Positions 15,993 to 24,357 of a stretch of DNA of 35,332 nucleotides are shown piece after piece. The first letter of the stretch is position 1. The number at the start of each line of letters is the position of its first letter. Source of the stretch: Actinomycetota bacterium (lineage in GTDB: Bacteria; Actinomycetota; Actinomycetes; S36-B12; UBA5976); NCBI GenBank assembly GCA_947452755.1, contig CANGDT010000017.1, forward strand, positions 1 to 35,332. The letters are read 5' to 3'. Both the position numbers and the translations under genes were made by a program. Under the pieces are notes generated by a model. It saw nothing but the letters and a program-made list of their open reading frames with translations. It searched no databases and was not told the origin of the DNA.

Positions 15993-17286
15993 CTTGCCAA
16001 CCTGCTGCTGACCATGATTCTCGGTCGAGCATGTTGCGTCCGTCAATAACAATTCGCTGATTAACAATCGACCCCACGACAGCAGGATCTAGTTCGCGGT
16101 ACTCCACCCATTCAGTGAGGTGCAGTACAAGGTCGGCATTTGCAAGAGCGACCAGCACATCATCATCTGTAGACAACATCGGATGAAGGGCTCGCACATT
16201 GTGTAAGGCCTCTGGATCGTGCACTGTGACGTTGGCCCCGAGACCTGCGAGTGTCACAGCAATATCAAGCGCTGGTGAATCGCGCACGTCATCGCTGTCG
16301 GGTTTGAATGCCGCACCAAGAACTGTGATGTCTTTGCCGGAGACGCTGCCACCAAGTGCATCCGTTGCCATGTCGACAACTCGACTACGGCGACTCTTAT
16401 TGATTGCATCCACATGTGTCAGGAAAGCGAATTGTTCGGCAAGTCCTAATTCTGTTGCGCGTGCTTGAAGTGCACGAATATCTTTTGGTAAGCAACCGCC
16501 ACCAAAGCCAACACCGGCATTCAAGAATCGTCGCCCGATGCGTGTGTCGTGTCCGATTGCGTCGGCCAAGGTAGTGACGTCTGCGCCGACAGTATCGGCA
16601 AGATCAGCAAATGCATTGATGAAAGAAATTTTGGTAGCAAGGAACGCATTTGCAGCGACTTTCACAAGTTCAGCTGTTGGGTAATCCGTTACAACGAGTG
16701 GTGTGCCACCTTCGAGCGAAGTTTCGTAAACATCCTTTAATGCATCCACGTCTACATCGTGCTGAACACCAAGCACAATGCGATCTGGATGCAAAGTGTC
16801 TTTGATTGCGAATCCTTCACGAAGGAATTCTGGATTCCAGACCAGGTGGGCTGATTGCCCAGCTGGCGCGAGACTGATGATCTTGTCAGCAAGACTTTGT
16901 GCGGTACCAACTGGCACAGTGGACTTACCGACCACAACACACGGCGATGTCAACAGTGGTGCCAAGGACTCGACGGCGCCAAAGACTTGAGACATGTCAG
17001 CGGCATGTGATCCTTGAAGTTGGGGAGTGCCGACACAAAGAAAGTGAATGTCTGCGTTATCTGCCACATGCTGCCACGACGTTGTGAACGCTAGTCGGCC
17101 TGAATCGAGTTGCTCGACCAGCATCTGGGCCAATCCTGGCTCGTGGAAGGGAATAACACCGTTATGCAAAGCGGCAATTTTGGCTTCATCAATGTCCAAC
17201 GCAACGACGGTATGCCCAACACTGGCCATACAGACAGCATGGGTTAAACCAAGGTACCCAGTACCAATAACGGAGAGACGCGCCAC
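15952..17286 (-). CDS. UDP-glucose 6-dehydrogenase
   Basis: Oxidises UDP-glucose to UDP-glucuronate with NAD+, supplying acidic sugars for envelope polysaccharide. The 444-aa protein has the Rossmann start [50 protein letters not shown], the lysine-containing [14 protein letters not shown], and catalytic Cys265 in [10 protein letters not shown]. The C-terminal UDP-binding domain follows ([15 protein letters not shown]). It starts at GTG with TATCGT six bases upstream, so it is probably leaderless. It diverges from a GT2 gene across 34 bp and overlaps purE tail to tail. A related nucleotide-sugar dehydrogenase (UDP-mannose type) is less likely. Confidence 0.93.
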   Translation of the reverse strand: MARLSVIGTGYLGLTHAVCMASVGHTVVALDIDEAKIAALHNGVIPFHEPGLAQMLVEQLDSGRLAFTTSWQHVADNADIHFLCVGTPQLQGSHAADMSQVFGAVESLAPLLTSPCVVVGKSTVPVGTAQSLADKIISLAPAGQSAHLVWNPEFLREGFAIKDTLHPDRIVLGVQHDVDVDALKDVYETSLEGGTPLVVTDYPTAELVKVAANAFLATKISFINAFADLADTVGADVTTLADAIGHDTRIGRRFLNAGVGFGGGCLPKDIRALQARATELGLAEQFAFLTHVDAINKSRRSRVVDMATDALGGSVSGKDITVLGAAFKPDSDDVRDSPALDIAVTLAGLGANVTVHDPEALHNVRALHPMLSTDDDVLVALANADLVLHLTEWVEYRELDPAVVGSIVNQRIVIDGRNMLDRESWSAAGWQVTYLGKPGSQAAL

Positions 17287-17292
17287 ATGGCA

Positions 17293-17298
17293 ACGATA
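17293..17298 (-). promoter_or_regulatory. Leaderless -10 for UDP-glucose dehydrogenase
   Basis: TATCGT on the minus strand ends six bases before the GTG at 17286. Confidence 0.55.
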
Positions 17299-17308
17299 CC
17301 TTGCCCAC

Positions 17309-17314
17309 TAACGT
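17309..17314 (+). promoter_or_regulatory. Leaderless -10 for the GT2 gene
   Basis: TAACGT ends six bases before the GTG at 17321. Its distance from the divergent -10 is only about 10 bp, so the two promoters probably compete or share factors. Confidence 0.55.
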
Positions 17315-17320
17315 AGTCAT

Positions 17321-18328
17321 GTGACCCAATGGCCCGACGTCGGCGTAATCATGCCTGTGCTGAACGAGGAAAACTACCTCGAGTCAGCAGTTTCGGCCAT
17401 TCTTAATCAAGGTTATCCAGGCAATCTCCATGTCGTGCTTGCCATTGGACCATCCGCAGACCGAACACAGGAAGTAGCCGACAGACTTGCGGCGAACGAT
17501 TCACGCGTCACAACTGTGGCCAATCCGACAGGTCGAACCCCCGAGGGATTGAATCTTGCTATCGAGGCAACAACGGAAGAAATAATTGTGCGCGTTGACG
17601 CGCACTGCGAACTTTCCCCCGGCTACATCACTACTGCAATCGAAACCCTTGAACGCACCGGCGCCGACAATGTCGGAGGCATCATGGGGGCGGTCGGTGT
17701 GACTCCTTTCGAGAAAGCTGTGGCTGCCGCTATGACGAGCCCGTTAGGTGTTGGTTCAGCAGCATTCCACACAGGTGGCAAAGAAGGTCCCGCTGAAACG
17801 GTTTACCTTGGCGTTTTTCGTAGAAGTGCTTTGCAAAGAGTTGGGGGATACGATCCCGCATTCACGCGTGCCCAAGATTGGGAAATGAATTTTCGCATTC
17901 GTCACACAGGTGGCGTGGTGTGGTTCAACCCAAAGTTGTTTGTGACTTACCGTCCGCGGCCCTCTATTCGGAAATTAGCGAAACAATATTTTCAATATGG
18001 TTCGTGGCGTCACGAAGTCATGCGTCGTCATCCAGAAACGCGTAAAGGAAAATCAGCGCTCAGATATTTTGCACCACCAACCGCAGTAGTTGGCGTGGTA
18101 GCAGGAACAGCCTTAGGTTTGCTGGGGGGTGCACTTCAGTCGTTCCCATTAACTTTCTGGGGATTCTTGGCTCCAATCGGTTACGTAGCTCTCACGATTG
18201 GATCGTCGCTGTCACTGGTCAAACGCGCCAGGGGAGGCGCCGTGTGGCTGCCAGTCGCACTTGCCACCATGCAAATGTCGTGGGGCGTAGGTTTCTTGAC
18301 GAGCACTAATAAAGAAACTTCGGAGTAG
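17321..18328 (+). CDS. Family 2 glycosyltransferase with C-terminal membrane helices
   Basis: A 335-aa GT-A fold transferase that adds sugars to lipid-linked or envelope polysaccharide. The start VGVIMPVLNEENYLESAV is the GT2 nucleotide-binding signature. VDAHCEL holds the DxD-like metal site (Asp-Ala-His), and RAQDWEMNFRIRHTGG carries the QDWE (ED-type) catalytic acid region. Three hydrophobic segments near the C-terminus (AVVGVVAGTALGLLGGAL, FWGFLAPIGYVALTIGSSL and VWLPVALATMQMSWGVGFL) anchor it to the membrane, as in ExoA-like exopolysaccharide transferases. The adjacent UDP-glucose dehydrogenase could supply UDP-glucuronate. The stop directly abuts that of the LCP gene. Confidence 0.9.
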   Translation: MTQWPDVGVIMPVLNEENYLESAVSAILNQGYPGNLHVVLAIGPSADRTQEVADRLAANDSRVTTVANPTGRTPEGLNLAIEATTEEIIVRVDAHCELSPGYITTAIETLERTGADNVGGIMGAVGVTPFEKAVAAAMTSPLGVGSAAFHTGGKEGPAETVYLGVFRRSALQRVGGYDPAFTRAQDWEMNFRIRHTGGVVWFNPKLFVTYRPRPSIRKLAKQYFQYGSWRHEVMRRHPETRKGKSALRYFAPPTAVVGVVAGTALGLLGGALQSFPLTFWGFLAPIGYVALTIGSSLSLVKRARGGAVWLPVALATMQMSWGVGFLTSTNKETSE

Positions 18329-19516
18329 TTACTTCTTCACTCGATTATTACCTTCGGTGCAACTGTACGATCCTGGGCTGATAACTCCGCTTTCACTTGG
18401 GGTCGGAGTTGGTGACGCAGTCTTGGTGGACTTCGGCGATGCTGAACTTGAAGGTGACACGGATGGAGTGGGTGCTACTGGTGGCCATGGCTTGTCAGCG
18501 ATGAGTGCATCAAAGAGTTCTTGCGACTTGGTATTGAAGCCAACATTTCCCTTGCCAACGTAATCAAATGGCACAGTCACAAACTTGATGTTTTGTGGCG
18601 AGATGCCCGACATGGACAGGGCAAAGTTTTCAAGCGCAGGAACGCTTGCCAAATCTTCACTTGTGGTCATCGAGCTCGTGATTGCACCAAGAACCTTGTA
18701 CATCGTTGCTGGATTCTTTAACATTCCTGACGACAGCAGGCTGCGTACCATCGATGACAAAAATTCTTGTTGGCGTTTGATGCGACCGATGTCGCTGCCA
18801 TCACCTAGTGATTCGCGAGCACGAACAAATGCCAAGGCCTGTTTGCCTGAGATTGTGCTGTATCCAGCTGGGAGGTTGAGTCCACTGCCGCCGATGCCTT
18901 TGCGCACTGGGTCGTAAACGGGCGAGGTCAAACACACTTCGACGCCACCAACTGCATCGACAACTTGTTTGAATCCGTTGAAGTCCAGGACCATAAATTT
19001 GTTAATTGGTACGCCGGTAACAGATTCAACCGTTTTGATTGTGCAGATAGGTCCCGCTTCGGAGAAAGCCGCATTAAATTTGGCACTCCAGACGCCGTAC
19101 TGGTTGCCTTTGGAATCCGTGCACGGTGGAAGCTTCACGTACGTATCGCGTGGGATCGACACGATTGTGGCTGCTTTGCGTCCCTTGTAAATGTGAACAA
19201 GCAGGGTTGTGTCGGAGCGAGCGCCAGACACTTTTCCGTAGCCTGTGTTTCCGGCGCCGGATCGTGAGTCTGAGCCCATGATCAAAATATTTGTGGCACT
19301 AGTGTCGGTGACCTTGACAGTCTTCGCCTTATCAACGTGCTTGAGCTCGCCACTATTAATTGTTTTAATGTGCTTGCCCAAATTGTTGATGGCATATGAG
19401 GCACCGCCGCCTGCGGCCGTCCCGATCAGGAGCATGACAGCAGTAGTTGCAGTGAGTCGGCGCATCCACGGATGCTTAGGCCCAGTGCGAACTCGATGCT
19501 TTCCTTGCAAAGACAA
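18329..19516 (-). CDS. LytR-CpsA-Psr (LCP) glycopolymer ligase
   Basis: LCP enzymes attach lipid-linked glycopolymers (arabinogalactan or teichoic-acid analogues) to peptidoglycan. The 395-aa protein has a short basic cytoplasmic N-terminus, a membrane helix (about residues 24-45) and an extracellular LCP domain. The domain shows NILIMGSDSRSG, GARSDTTLLVHI, VSIPRDTYVKLP, DFNGFKQVVDAVGGV and SGKQALAFVRARESLGDGSDIGRIKRQQEFL, including the Arg/Asp residues that bind pyrophosphate. A Pro/Ser/Thr-rich tail (PTPSVSPSSSASP region) ends it. The start is TTG at 19516, eight bases after AGGAG, and there is no better ATG. It diverges from an amidase gene. Confidence 0.92.
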   Translation of the reverse strand: MSLQGKHRVRTGPKHPWMRRLTATTAVMLLIGTAAGGGASYAINNLGKHIKTINSGELKHVDKAKTVKVTDTSATNILIMGSDSRSGAGNTGYGKVSGARSDTTLLVHIYKGRKAATIVSIPRDTYVKLPPCTDSKGNQYGVWSAKFNAAFSEAGPICTIKTVESVTGVPINKFMVLDFNGFKQVVDAVGGVEVCLTSPVYDPVRKGIGGSGLNLPAGYSTISGKQALAFVRARESLGDGSDIGRIKRQQEFLSSMVRSLLSSGMLKNPATMYKVLGAITSSMTTSEDLASVPALENFALSMSGISPQNIKFVTVPFDYVGKGNVGFNTKSQELFDALIADKPWPPVAPTPSVSPSSSASPKSTKTASPTPTPSESGVISPGSYSCTEGNNRVKK

Positions 19517-19697
19517 TTTCTTGGCTCCTGGTGCGGTGGTGAACGTTTAAATCCGTCACTCAAATATCGACGTATAAAGATGTTACGTCAGATTTCCAGG
19601 GTGCCCAGACCACAGATTTAGCAAAATCACATAAAAACGGGCTTTTCTGGTGTGTGACAGAAGTGATTCGTGTGACTTAGCGGGGTAGATTTGAAGC
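19517..19697. promoter_or_regulatory. Divergent LCP/amidase promoter region
   Basis: A spacer of 181 bp. It holds gacgta (19569-19574) and tacgtc (19584-19589), a 6-bp inverted repeat with 9-nt spacing upstream of the LCP gene. Two copies of gtgtgac (19652-19658 and 19670-19676, 18 bp apart) lie upstream of the amidase gene, which has TAGATT six bases before its ATG. I see no gene here. Confidence 0.4.
19686..19691 (+). promoter_or_regulatory. Leaderless -10 for the amidase gene
   Basis: TAGATT ends six bases before the ATG at 19698. There is no Shine-Dalgarno. Confidence 0.55.
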
Positions 19698-21506
19698 ATG
19701 CTTCCCTACGGCGCACTAAAAAAGGCCAGTCTTGGCCTGATTTTTGCGACCTTTCTAGGGGCAGTGGGATTTGCGAGCCCAAGCAGTGCGGTTATCAAAC
19801 ACAAGGCACCAGTTCGAGATCAAGAGCTTCTTGTTACTTCGGCAAAATCGCAGATTCGGCTGTCTGATGGCAGTTATCAACTCGAACTTGTTGGCTCGAC
19901 GAACACTCAACCCTTTTCGCTTGTCGGCGTGACCTGGGATGGCGTTCTTGTCGCCAAGGCTTATTTCCAAGTTCGAGTTCACGAGAATTCGGCGTGGACA
20001 CCATGGACGTCGCTGTCCGATAGTCCTGATCACGACGCGGACCCGACATCTTTAGAAGCCCTCAGTGCACGCAGTGGTACCGATCCGCTGTTGACTGGTG
20101 AAGCAACAGGTATTCAAGTTCGACTCCGTAGTCCGTCATCGGCTTTACCGCGCGACCTGCGCATCTCGCTCATCAATTCACAAGTGAGTTCCTCTGATCG
20201 CGCGCTCATGGCAATTCAACACAACGCTGTTGCCAACACATCAAACGTAGTTATTTCGCCAACCGGTGCCGTTGTCGCAAAACCCCGCATCATTTCGCGT
20301 GCTGACTGGGGTGCGGATGAAACATGGCGGGACGCGCACCTCAAGTACGGAACCAAAATCATTGCTGGCTTTATTCATCACACCGCTGGGGTGGCTAATT
20401 ACACACCCGAGGAATCTCCCGGAATTGTTCGTGGTTTGTATTACTACTACACGCATACAAAAGGTTACGCGGACATTGCCTACAACTATTTTGTTGACAA
20501 GTACGGAACGATTTATGAAGGCCGGGCAAACTGTAATTTAGGCGCAACGTGCACGGACAATTCGCCGCCGGTTATTGGCGCGCACACTGCCGGAATGAAT
20601 CTGAATACGTTTGCCGTATCGGTCATGGGCAATTTCGAAACAACACCAGTAACTGCTCAGGAAGCTGCAGCAATCTCGTCGTCAGTTGCGCAAGTGATGG
20701 CCTGGAAAATTGCGCCGTATGGGCTCGATCCGAATGCCACCGCTCGTGTTCCTTCGAATGACACTTCAGGATTGTCGAAGTACAAGAGTGGAACAGTTGC
20801 TTCTACACCAGTGATTTCAGCACATCGAGATGTGGGACTCACTGCGTGCCCCGGTAAATATCTGTATCCGTATGTCCCAGCGATTCGCGAGCAAATTTCG
20901 ACACTGCTAATACCCGTACTTCAAAAGGTCGATATTTCCCCGACACTGATTGATAGCTCATCGTCGGCCCCAGTCACCGTAGGTGCGAACCTCCCAGCGA
21001 ATGCCACATGGACAGTGGATGTCGTTAATGAAGATGACGGCTCGTTAGTGTTCACAAATTCTGCATTGCAAGCTGCAGCAGGTCGGTTAAGTTACACCTG
21101 GAATCGCGTGGACAACGAAGGTAATCCGGTTCCAGTTGGCACGTATGCAGTGGTCATTTCAGCCACGGTTGGCACAGTAGATTTGCCGCCACGCTCGTCA
21201 CTTGTCACCGTCAGCGAAAAACCACATCCCGTTAACGAAATTACTTTCATTCGTCGCGACGCTAAACGCACGGTGGTGGGCTGGTCGCCGAGCACCGAAG
21301 AAAGCATCCCTCTTGCATTCAAGGCATATCGCTTTTCACAAGATGGTGGAAAAACATGGACACCTTGGAAGCGAACAATTCGCGATGCAGATTACTTCGT
21401 TGGTGTTTCGTGGAAGAAGGGTGTGAAGTACACCGTGCAGGTGCGTCTTCGTAATGCGCTGGGATACTCCGCAATTGTTGAACGCACCTACAAGCCACGT
21501 CGATAG
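19698..21506 (+). CDS. Secreted N-acetylmuramoyl-L-alanine amidase (PGRP/amidase_2)
   Basis: A zinc hydrolase that cleaves the amide between MurNAc and the stem peptide of peptidoglycan. The 602-aa protein begins with a signal peptide (hydrophobic LGLIFATFLGAVGFAS). An N-terminal beta-rich domain (residues 40-170) is followed by the amidase domain (about 195-395). Zinc ligands are His227 (FIHHTAG), His376 and Cys384 (SAHRDVGLTACPGKY), with the T7-lysozyme spacing of eight between the last two. A FlgD-like Ig segment (ATWTVDVVNEDDG...NEGNPVPVGTYAV) and a fibronectin-like tail follow and probably bind the wall. It shares a divergent region with the LCP gene. Confidence 0.93.
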   Translation: MLPYGALKKASLGLIFATFLGAVGFASPSSAVIKHKAPVRDQELLVTSAKSQIRLSDGSYQLELVGSTNTQPFSLVGVTWDGVLVAKAYFQVRVHENSAWTPWTSLSDSPDHDADPTSLEALSARSGTDPLLTGEATGIQVRLRSPSSALPRDLRISLINSQVSSSDRALMAIQHNAVANTSNVVISPTGAVVAKPRIISRADWGADETWRDAHLKYGTKIIAGFIHHTAGVANYTPEESPGIVRGLYYYYTHTKGYADIAYNYFVDKYGTIYEGRANCNLGATCTDNSPPVIGAHTAGMNLNTFAVSVMGNFETTPVTAQEAAAISSSVAQVMAWKIAPYGLDPNATARVPSNDTSGLSKYKSGTVASTPVISAHRDVGLTACPGKYLYPYVPAIREQISTLLIPVLQKVDISPTLIDSSSSAPVTVGANLPANATWTVDVVNEDDGSLVFTNSALQAAAGRLSYTWNRVDNEGNPVPVGTYAVVISATVGTVDLPPRSSLVTVSEKPHPVNEITFIRRDAKRTVVGWSPSTEESIPLAFKAYRFSQDGGKTWTPWKRTIRDADYFVGVSWKKGVKYTVQVRLRNALGYSAIVERTYKPRR

Positions 21507-21513
21507 CCTGCAT

Positions 21514-22221
21514 ATGTGGAATGAATTTCAAAAGTTTGCTCGCACGCGCAGCAACGAACCGTTTGTGACATGGCTCGGTGAAGCTGGGCGAATTGAATTG
21601 TCTGGCGTTACCTACATGAATGCGGTCAGTAAAGCGGCCAACATGTTGGTGGATGGTCTCGAATGCGATGAAGATTCCTCAATTGATGTTCGGCTTGGAA
21701 ATCATTGGCAATCATCTGTGTGGCTAGGTGCGATGCTGGCAAACGGTTTGGCGGCGGCTGATGATGCGGATGTCTGTTTGTGGAATCGTCATTACGACGC
21801 AGGACAGGCGCCAGGTTCGCACAACGATGTCTATATTTGTCGCGACCCGTATGGGATGGTTGATCCCGACGTACCTGCTGGCGCCGAAAATGGATCCCTT
21901 CTCGTCCGTGGATTTGGTGACCACTTTGCACCGCGGTGGTCGGTGAATACTGACGAACCCGCACTGGTTCTCGGTGGTGAGCAGGGGTCTTATGCCCAAC
22001 TGACGTCCACTGCGCCAGCGTTAGCTGAACCATTCGGAATCGTGGCAGGAATGCGTTATGCGGTTGTCGGAGAGCACACGAAGGAAGATCGAATACTTCT
22101 GCACTGTGCTCTGCCGTTGTTATTGGGTTGTTCGGTTGTCCTGGTCGATCGTCCGATGAATGACGATGTCATGAAGGCTCTGGACTCCGAAAAAGTCACG
22201 CACGTAGTTCATCCCGCGTAG
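21514..22221 (+). CDS. TIGR03089 family protein (Rv3268-like)
   Basis: A 235-aa actinobacterial protein of unknown function that resembles the first half of adenylate-forming (ANL) enzymes: an N-terminal FVTW...GRIELSGVTYMNAVSKAANML segment, a central TSTAPALAEPFG and the LLHCALPLLLGCSVVLVDRP helix-strand. It lacks the C-terminal acyl-AMP domain and any full ATP-binding signature. The chosen ATG is seven bases after the amidase stop. A longer frame opening at 21454 would overlap the amidase and has no support. In mycobacteria it also lies next to an LCP gene and mannose-1-P guanylyltransferase, so an envelope role is plausible. Confidence 0.82.
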   Translation: MWNEFQKFARTRSNEPFVTWLGEAGRIELSGVTYMNAVSKAANMLVDGLECDEDSSIDVRLGNHWQSSVWLGAMLANGLAAADDADVCLWNRHYDAGQAPGSHNDVYICRDPYGMVDPDVPAGAENGSLLVRGFGDHFAPRWSVNTDEPALVLGGEQGSYAQLTSTAPALAEPFGIVAGMRYAVVGEHTKEDRILLHCALPLLLGCSVVLVDRPMNDDVMKALDSEKVTHVVHPA

Positions 22222-22241
22222 TAGCCCCCACGCGGATATGG

Positions 22242-22247
22242 CAGAGT
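22242..22247 (+). promoter_or_regulatory. Leaderless -10-like hexamer for mannose-1-P guanylyltransferase
   Basis: CAGAGT ends six bases before the GTG at 22254. The first T of TANNNT is replaced by C. The same hexamer at the same distance precedes the isochorismatase-like gene. Confidence 0.4.
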
Positions 22248-22253
22248 GAGACC

Positions 22254-23339
22254 GTGCGCGAAGCGATTCTGTTAGTCGGTGGTCAAGGTACTCGGCTGCG
22301 CCCACTTACTATTGCGACACCAAAGCCGATGCTGCCCGTTGCTGGGTTCCCTTGTACCGAACACCAGATTGCGCGTGCCCGCGAAGCTGGCATCACCCGA
22401 ATCATTTTGGGAACGTCTTATCGCGCGGAAGTTTTTGAAAGCTATTTCGGTGACGGTTCTGAATTTGGGGTCGAACTCGTTTATGCAGTTGAGGATGAAC
22501 CGCTAGGCACAGGTGGTGCAATTCGAAACGCAGCACGGTATTTGCAAAGTGGGCCGGATGAGCCAGTCGTAATTTTCAACGGTGACGTTCTCACTGGCGT
22601 GGATCTCGTTGGCTTGGTCGATAAATGGAAAATTGCGCAGGCGGCAGTTGCCCTGTACCTCACTCGCGTAGAAGACCCACGAGCATACGGACTGGTTCCG
22701 ACTGATGACTCTGGCCGCGTGCTTGAGTTTCGCGAAAAGCCGACTACACCTGAAGAGATTGTGACTGACCAAATTAATGCTGGATGCTACGTGTTCAAGC
22801 GAAGTGTCATTGACCGCATTCCTGCGGGTCGCCCAGTCTCAGTTGAACGTGAGACATTCCCTGAATTATTGGGTAGCGATGCAGTCGTGATTGGTGTTGT
22901 TGATGATGGGTATTGGCTCGACCTTGGAACTCCGCTGGCATTTGCGCAAGGTTCGGCGGATTTAGTGTTGGGTAATGCACCGTCACCACTGATTGGCTCG
23001 CGCGCTGGTCAATTTATTGCTGATGACACCGCAACTATTGGGGATGCGTCGCGACTTTCTGCGGGAACTCATGTTGGCGCCGGTGCTCATGTCGCTTCGA
23101 CAGCCACAGTTGCTGCAAGCGTTATCTTCCCTGGAGCACACATTGCTGAGGGTGCCGACATCCAGAACAGCATTATTGGAACTGGCGCCCACATTGGTGC
23201 TGGTTCGATTTTGACTGGTGTCGTTGTCGCAGATGGTGCGGTGGTCGGCGCTGGTGTAGAGCTCACTGCGGGTGCGCGAGTTTTTCCAGATGCCCGAATC
23301 CCAGATGGTGCTATCCGATTTTCATCGGATAAGAGTTAG
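22254..23339 (+). CDS. manC: Mannose-1-phosphate guanylyltransferase (nucleotidyltransferase with left-handed beta helix)
   Basis: Would make GDP-mannose from mannose-1-phosphate and GTP, completing the path begun by the isomerase and mutase at 8.2-10.9 kb. The 361-aa protein starts REAILLVGGQGTRLRPLTIATPKPMLPVAGFP, the nucleotidyltransferase signature. It has VIFNGDVLTGVD (metal Asp) and FREKPTTPEEIVTDQINAGCYVF. The last third is hexapeptide-like (AGTHVGAGAHVASTATVAASV and similar), a left-handed beta-helix. It starts at GTG. A hairpin at 23312-23331 lies within its last codons. Glucose-1-phosphate transferase activity is the main alternative. The mycobacterial gene order favours mannose. 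Confidence 0.85.
   Translation: MREAILLVGGQGTRLRPLTIATPKPMLPVAGFPCTEHQIARAREAGITRIILGTSYRAEVFESYFGDGSEFGVELVYAVEDEPLGTGGAIRNAARYLQSGPDEPVVIFNGDVLTGVDLVGLVDKWKIAQAAVALYLTRVEDPRAYGLVPTDDSGRVLEFREKPTTPEEIVTDQINAGCYVFKRSVIDRIPAGRPVSVERETFPELLGSDAVVIGVVDDGYWLDLGTPLAFAQGSADLVLGNAPSPLIGSRAGQFIADDTATIGDASRLSAGTHVGAGAHVASTATVAASVIFPGAHIAEGADIQNSIIGTGAHIGAGSILTGVVVADGAVVGAGVELTAGARVFPDARIPDGAIRFSSDKS
23312..23331. terminator. Coding-embedded hairpin for the convergent pair
   Basis: tatccgat (23312-23319) and atcggata (23324-23331) form a perfect 8-bp stem. The loop reads TTTC on plus and GAAA, a GNRA tetraloop, on minus. It sits inside the end of manC and 4 nt past the stop of the convergent PAC2 gene. 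Confidence 0.55.
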
Positions 23340-24265
23340 TCGTTCGACTTACCTTTTTCGTCAAGGTCGGCCAAATACTTCTCAAGTTGAGCGGCCAATT
23401 CGTCGCCACTCACGATGTTTCCCGTTTCATCAGATGTGAGCTCGCGACGTGATGCCATCACGTTGTCGTGCTGTTCCTCAAGTGAGGCAACAACTTCGCG
23501 ATTTTCATCCACAGCCAAGATCTGACGATTAACGTCATCGTCCATTTCAACGGCAGCGTTACGTAGGTCATCGCGTGGAATCATCAAGCCGGTGCTGAGT
23601 GCAATCTGGTCGATCAAGGCAAGTGCGGCTTTAGGGTAGTCACCGTTTGCCAAGTAGTGCGGCACGTGCGCTGCAAAGCCCATGGCTGGCATCTTGTTTT
23701 TCGCTAACTCAATTTCAATAAGCGCTGACATGCTGCCAGGAATTTCAACTTGTCCAACCCATGGTTGATGGATTCCTAGTAGATCTGGATCGCTTGAGTG
23801 AGCAGTCACTTCAACCGGGCGAGTGTGCGGAGCGGGCCATGGAATTGCGTGAACTCCTACCGTCATACGAACACCAAACTCACGAATGATTTCCAAGATG
23901 CTACGGACAACACTTTGCCAACCGAGGTCTGGCTCAATACCGTGCAGGAGCAGAAAGACTTGTCCATCACCATCGGTGACTTCGCTGAGTGTGAGGTGGG
24001 GCATGTCCATTGATTCGTAATGGTCGGAATCAAAGATTGTGCGAGGGCGACGACCGCGGTAGTCGTAAAGCTCGTCAACATGGAAGTAAGCAACCGGGCG
24101 ATTAGGCAAGGTGTTCAACATGTGCTTGATAGCGAGTCGCCCGCCACCACCAGCATCCATGAAACCAGTTAGACCGTGAATCAAAACCCCGCCTGATGCC
24201 ACACCCTCATCCATTGAGTCGGCAGGTGGCACGACCACTGTGTACAGGTCGCGTGCTGGGTACAT
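23336..24265 (-). CDS. PAC2-family protein (proteasome-assembly-chaperone-like)
   Basis: A 309-aa protein of the PAC2 family, named for archaeal/eukaryotic proteasome assembly chaperones and common in actinobacteria. GGVLIHGLTGFMDAGGGGRLAIKHML, YFHVDELYDYRGRRPRTIFDSDHYES, VFLLLHGIEPDLGW and IPWPAPHTRP are characteristic. The C-terminal part is acidic and helical. The ATG at 24265 follows GAGGAG with eight-base spacing, while a TTG two codons upstream is not needed. The stop overlaps the stop of manC. No proteasome genes are in the window, so the cellular role is unproven. Confidence 0.85.
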   Translation of the reverse strand: MYPARDLYTVVVPPADSMDEGVASGGVLIHGLTGFMDAGGGGRLAIKHMLNTLPNRPVAYFHVDELYDYRGRRPRTIFDSDHYESMDMPHLTLSEVTDGDGQVFLLLHGIEPDLGWQSVVRSILEIIREFGVRMTVGVHAIPWPAPHTRPVEVTAHSSDPDLLGIHQPWVGQVEIPGSMSALIEIELAKNKMPAMGFAAHVPHYLANGDYPKAALALIDQIALSTGLMIPRDDLRNAAVEMDDDVNRQILAVDENREVVASLEEQHDNVMASRRELTSDETGNIVSGDELAAQLEKYLADLDEKGKSND

Positions 24266-24331
24266 GGTCAAACTCCTCTTCGATAAATGGTTGCTTGGTA
24301 TCTATTCTTAACCATTTTTGGACTGTTCACA

Positions 24332-24353
24332 TTCCCACTACGCACAGTGGGAA
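24332..24353 (-). terminator. Hairpin after the ProC-like gene
   Basis: ttcccact (24332-24339) and agtgggaa (24346-24353) give a perfect 8-bp stem with a 6-nt loop, starting five bases past the stop codon. No T-run follows on the minus strand. It probably separates this gene from the PAC2 gene. Confidence 0.55.
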
Positions 24354-24357
24354 AATT

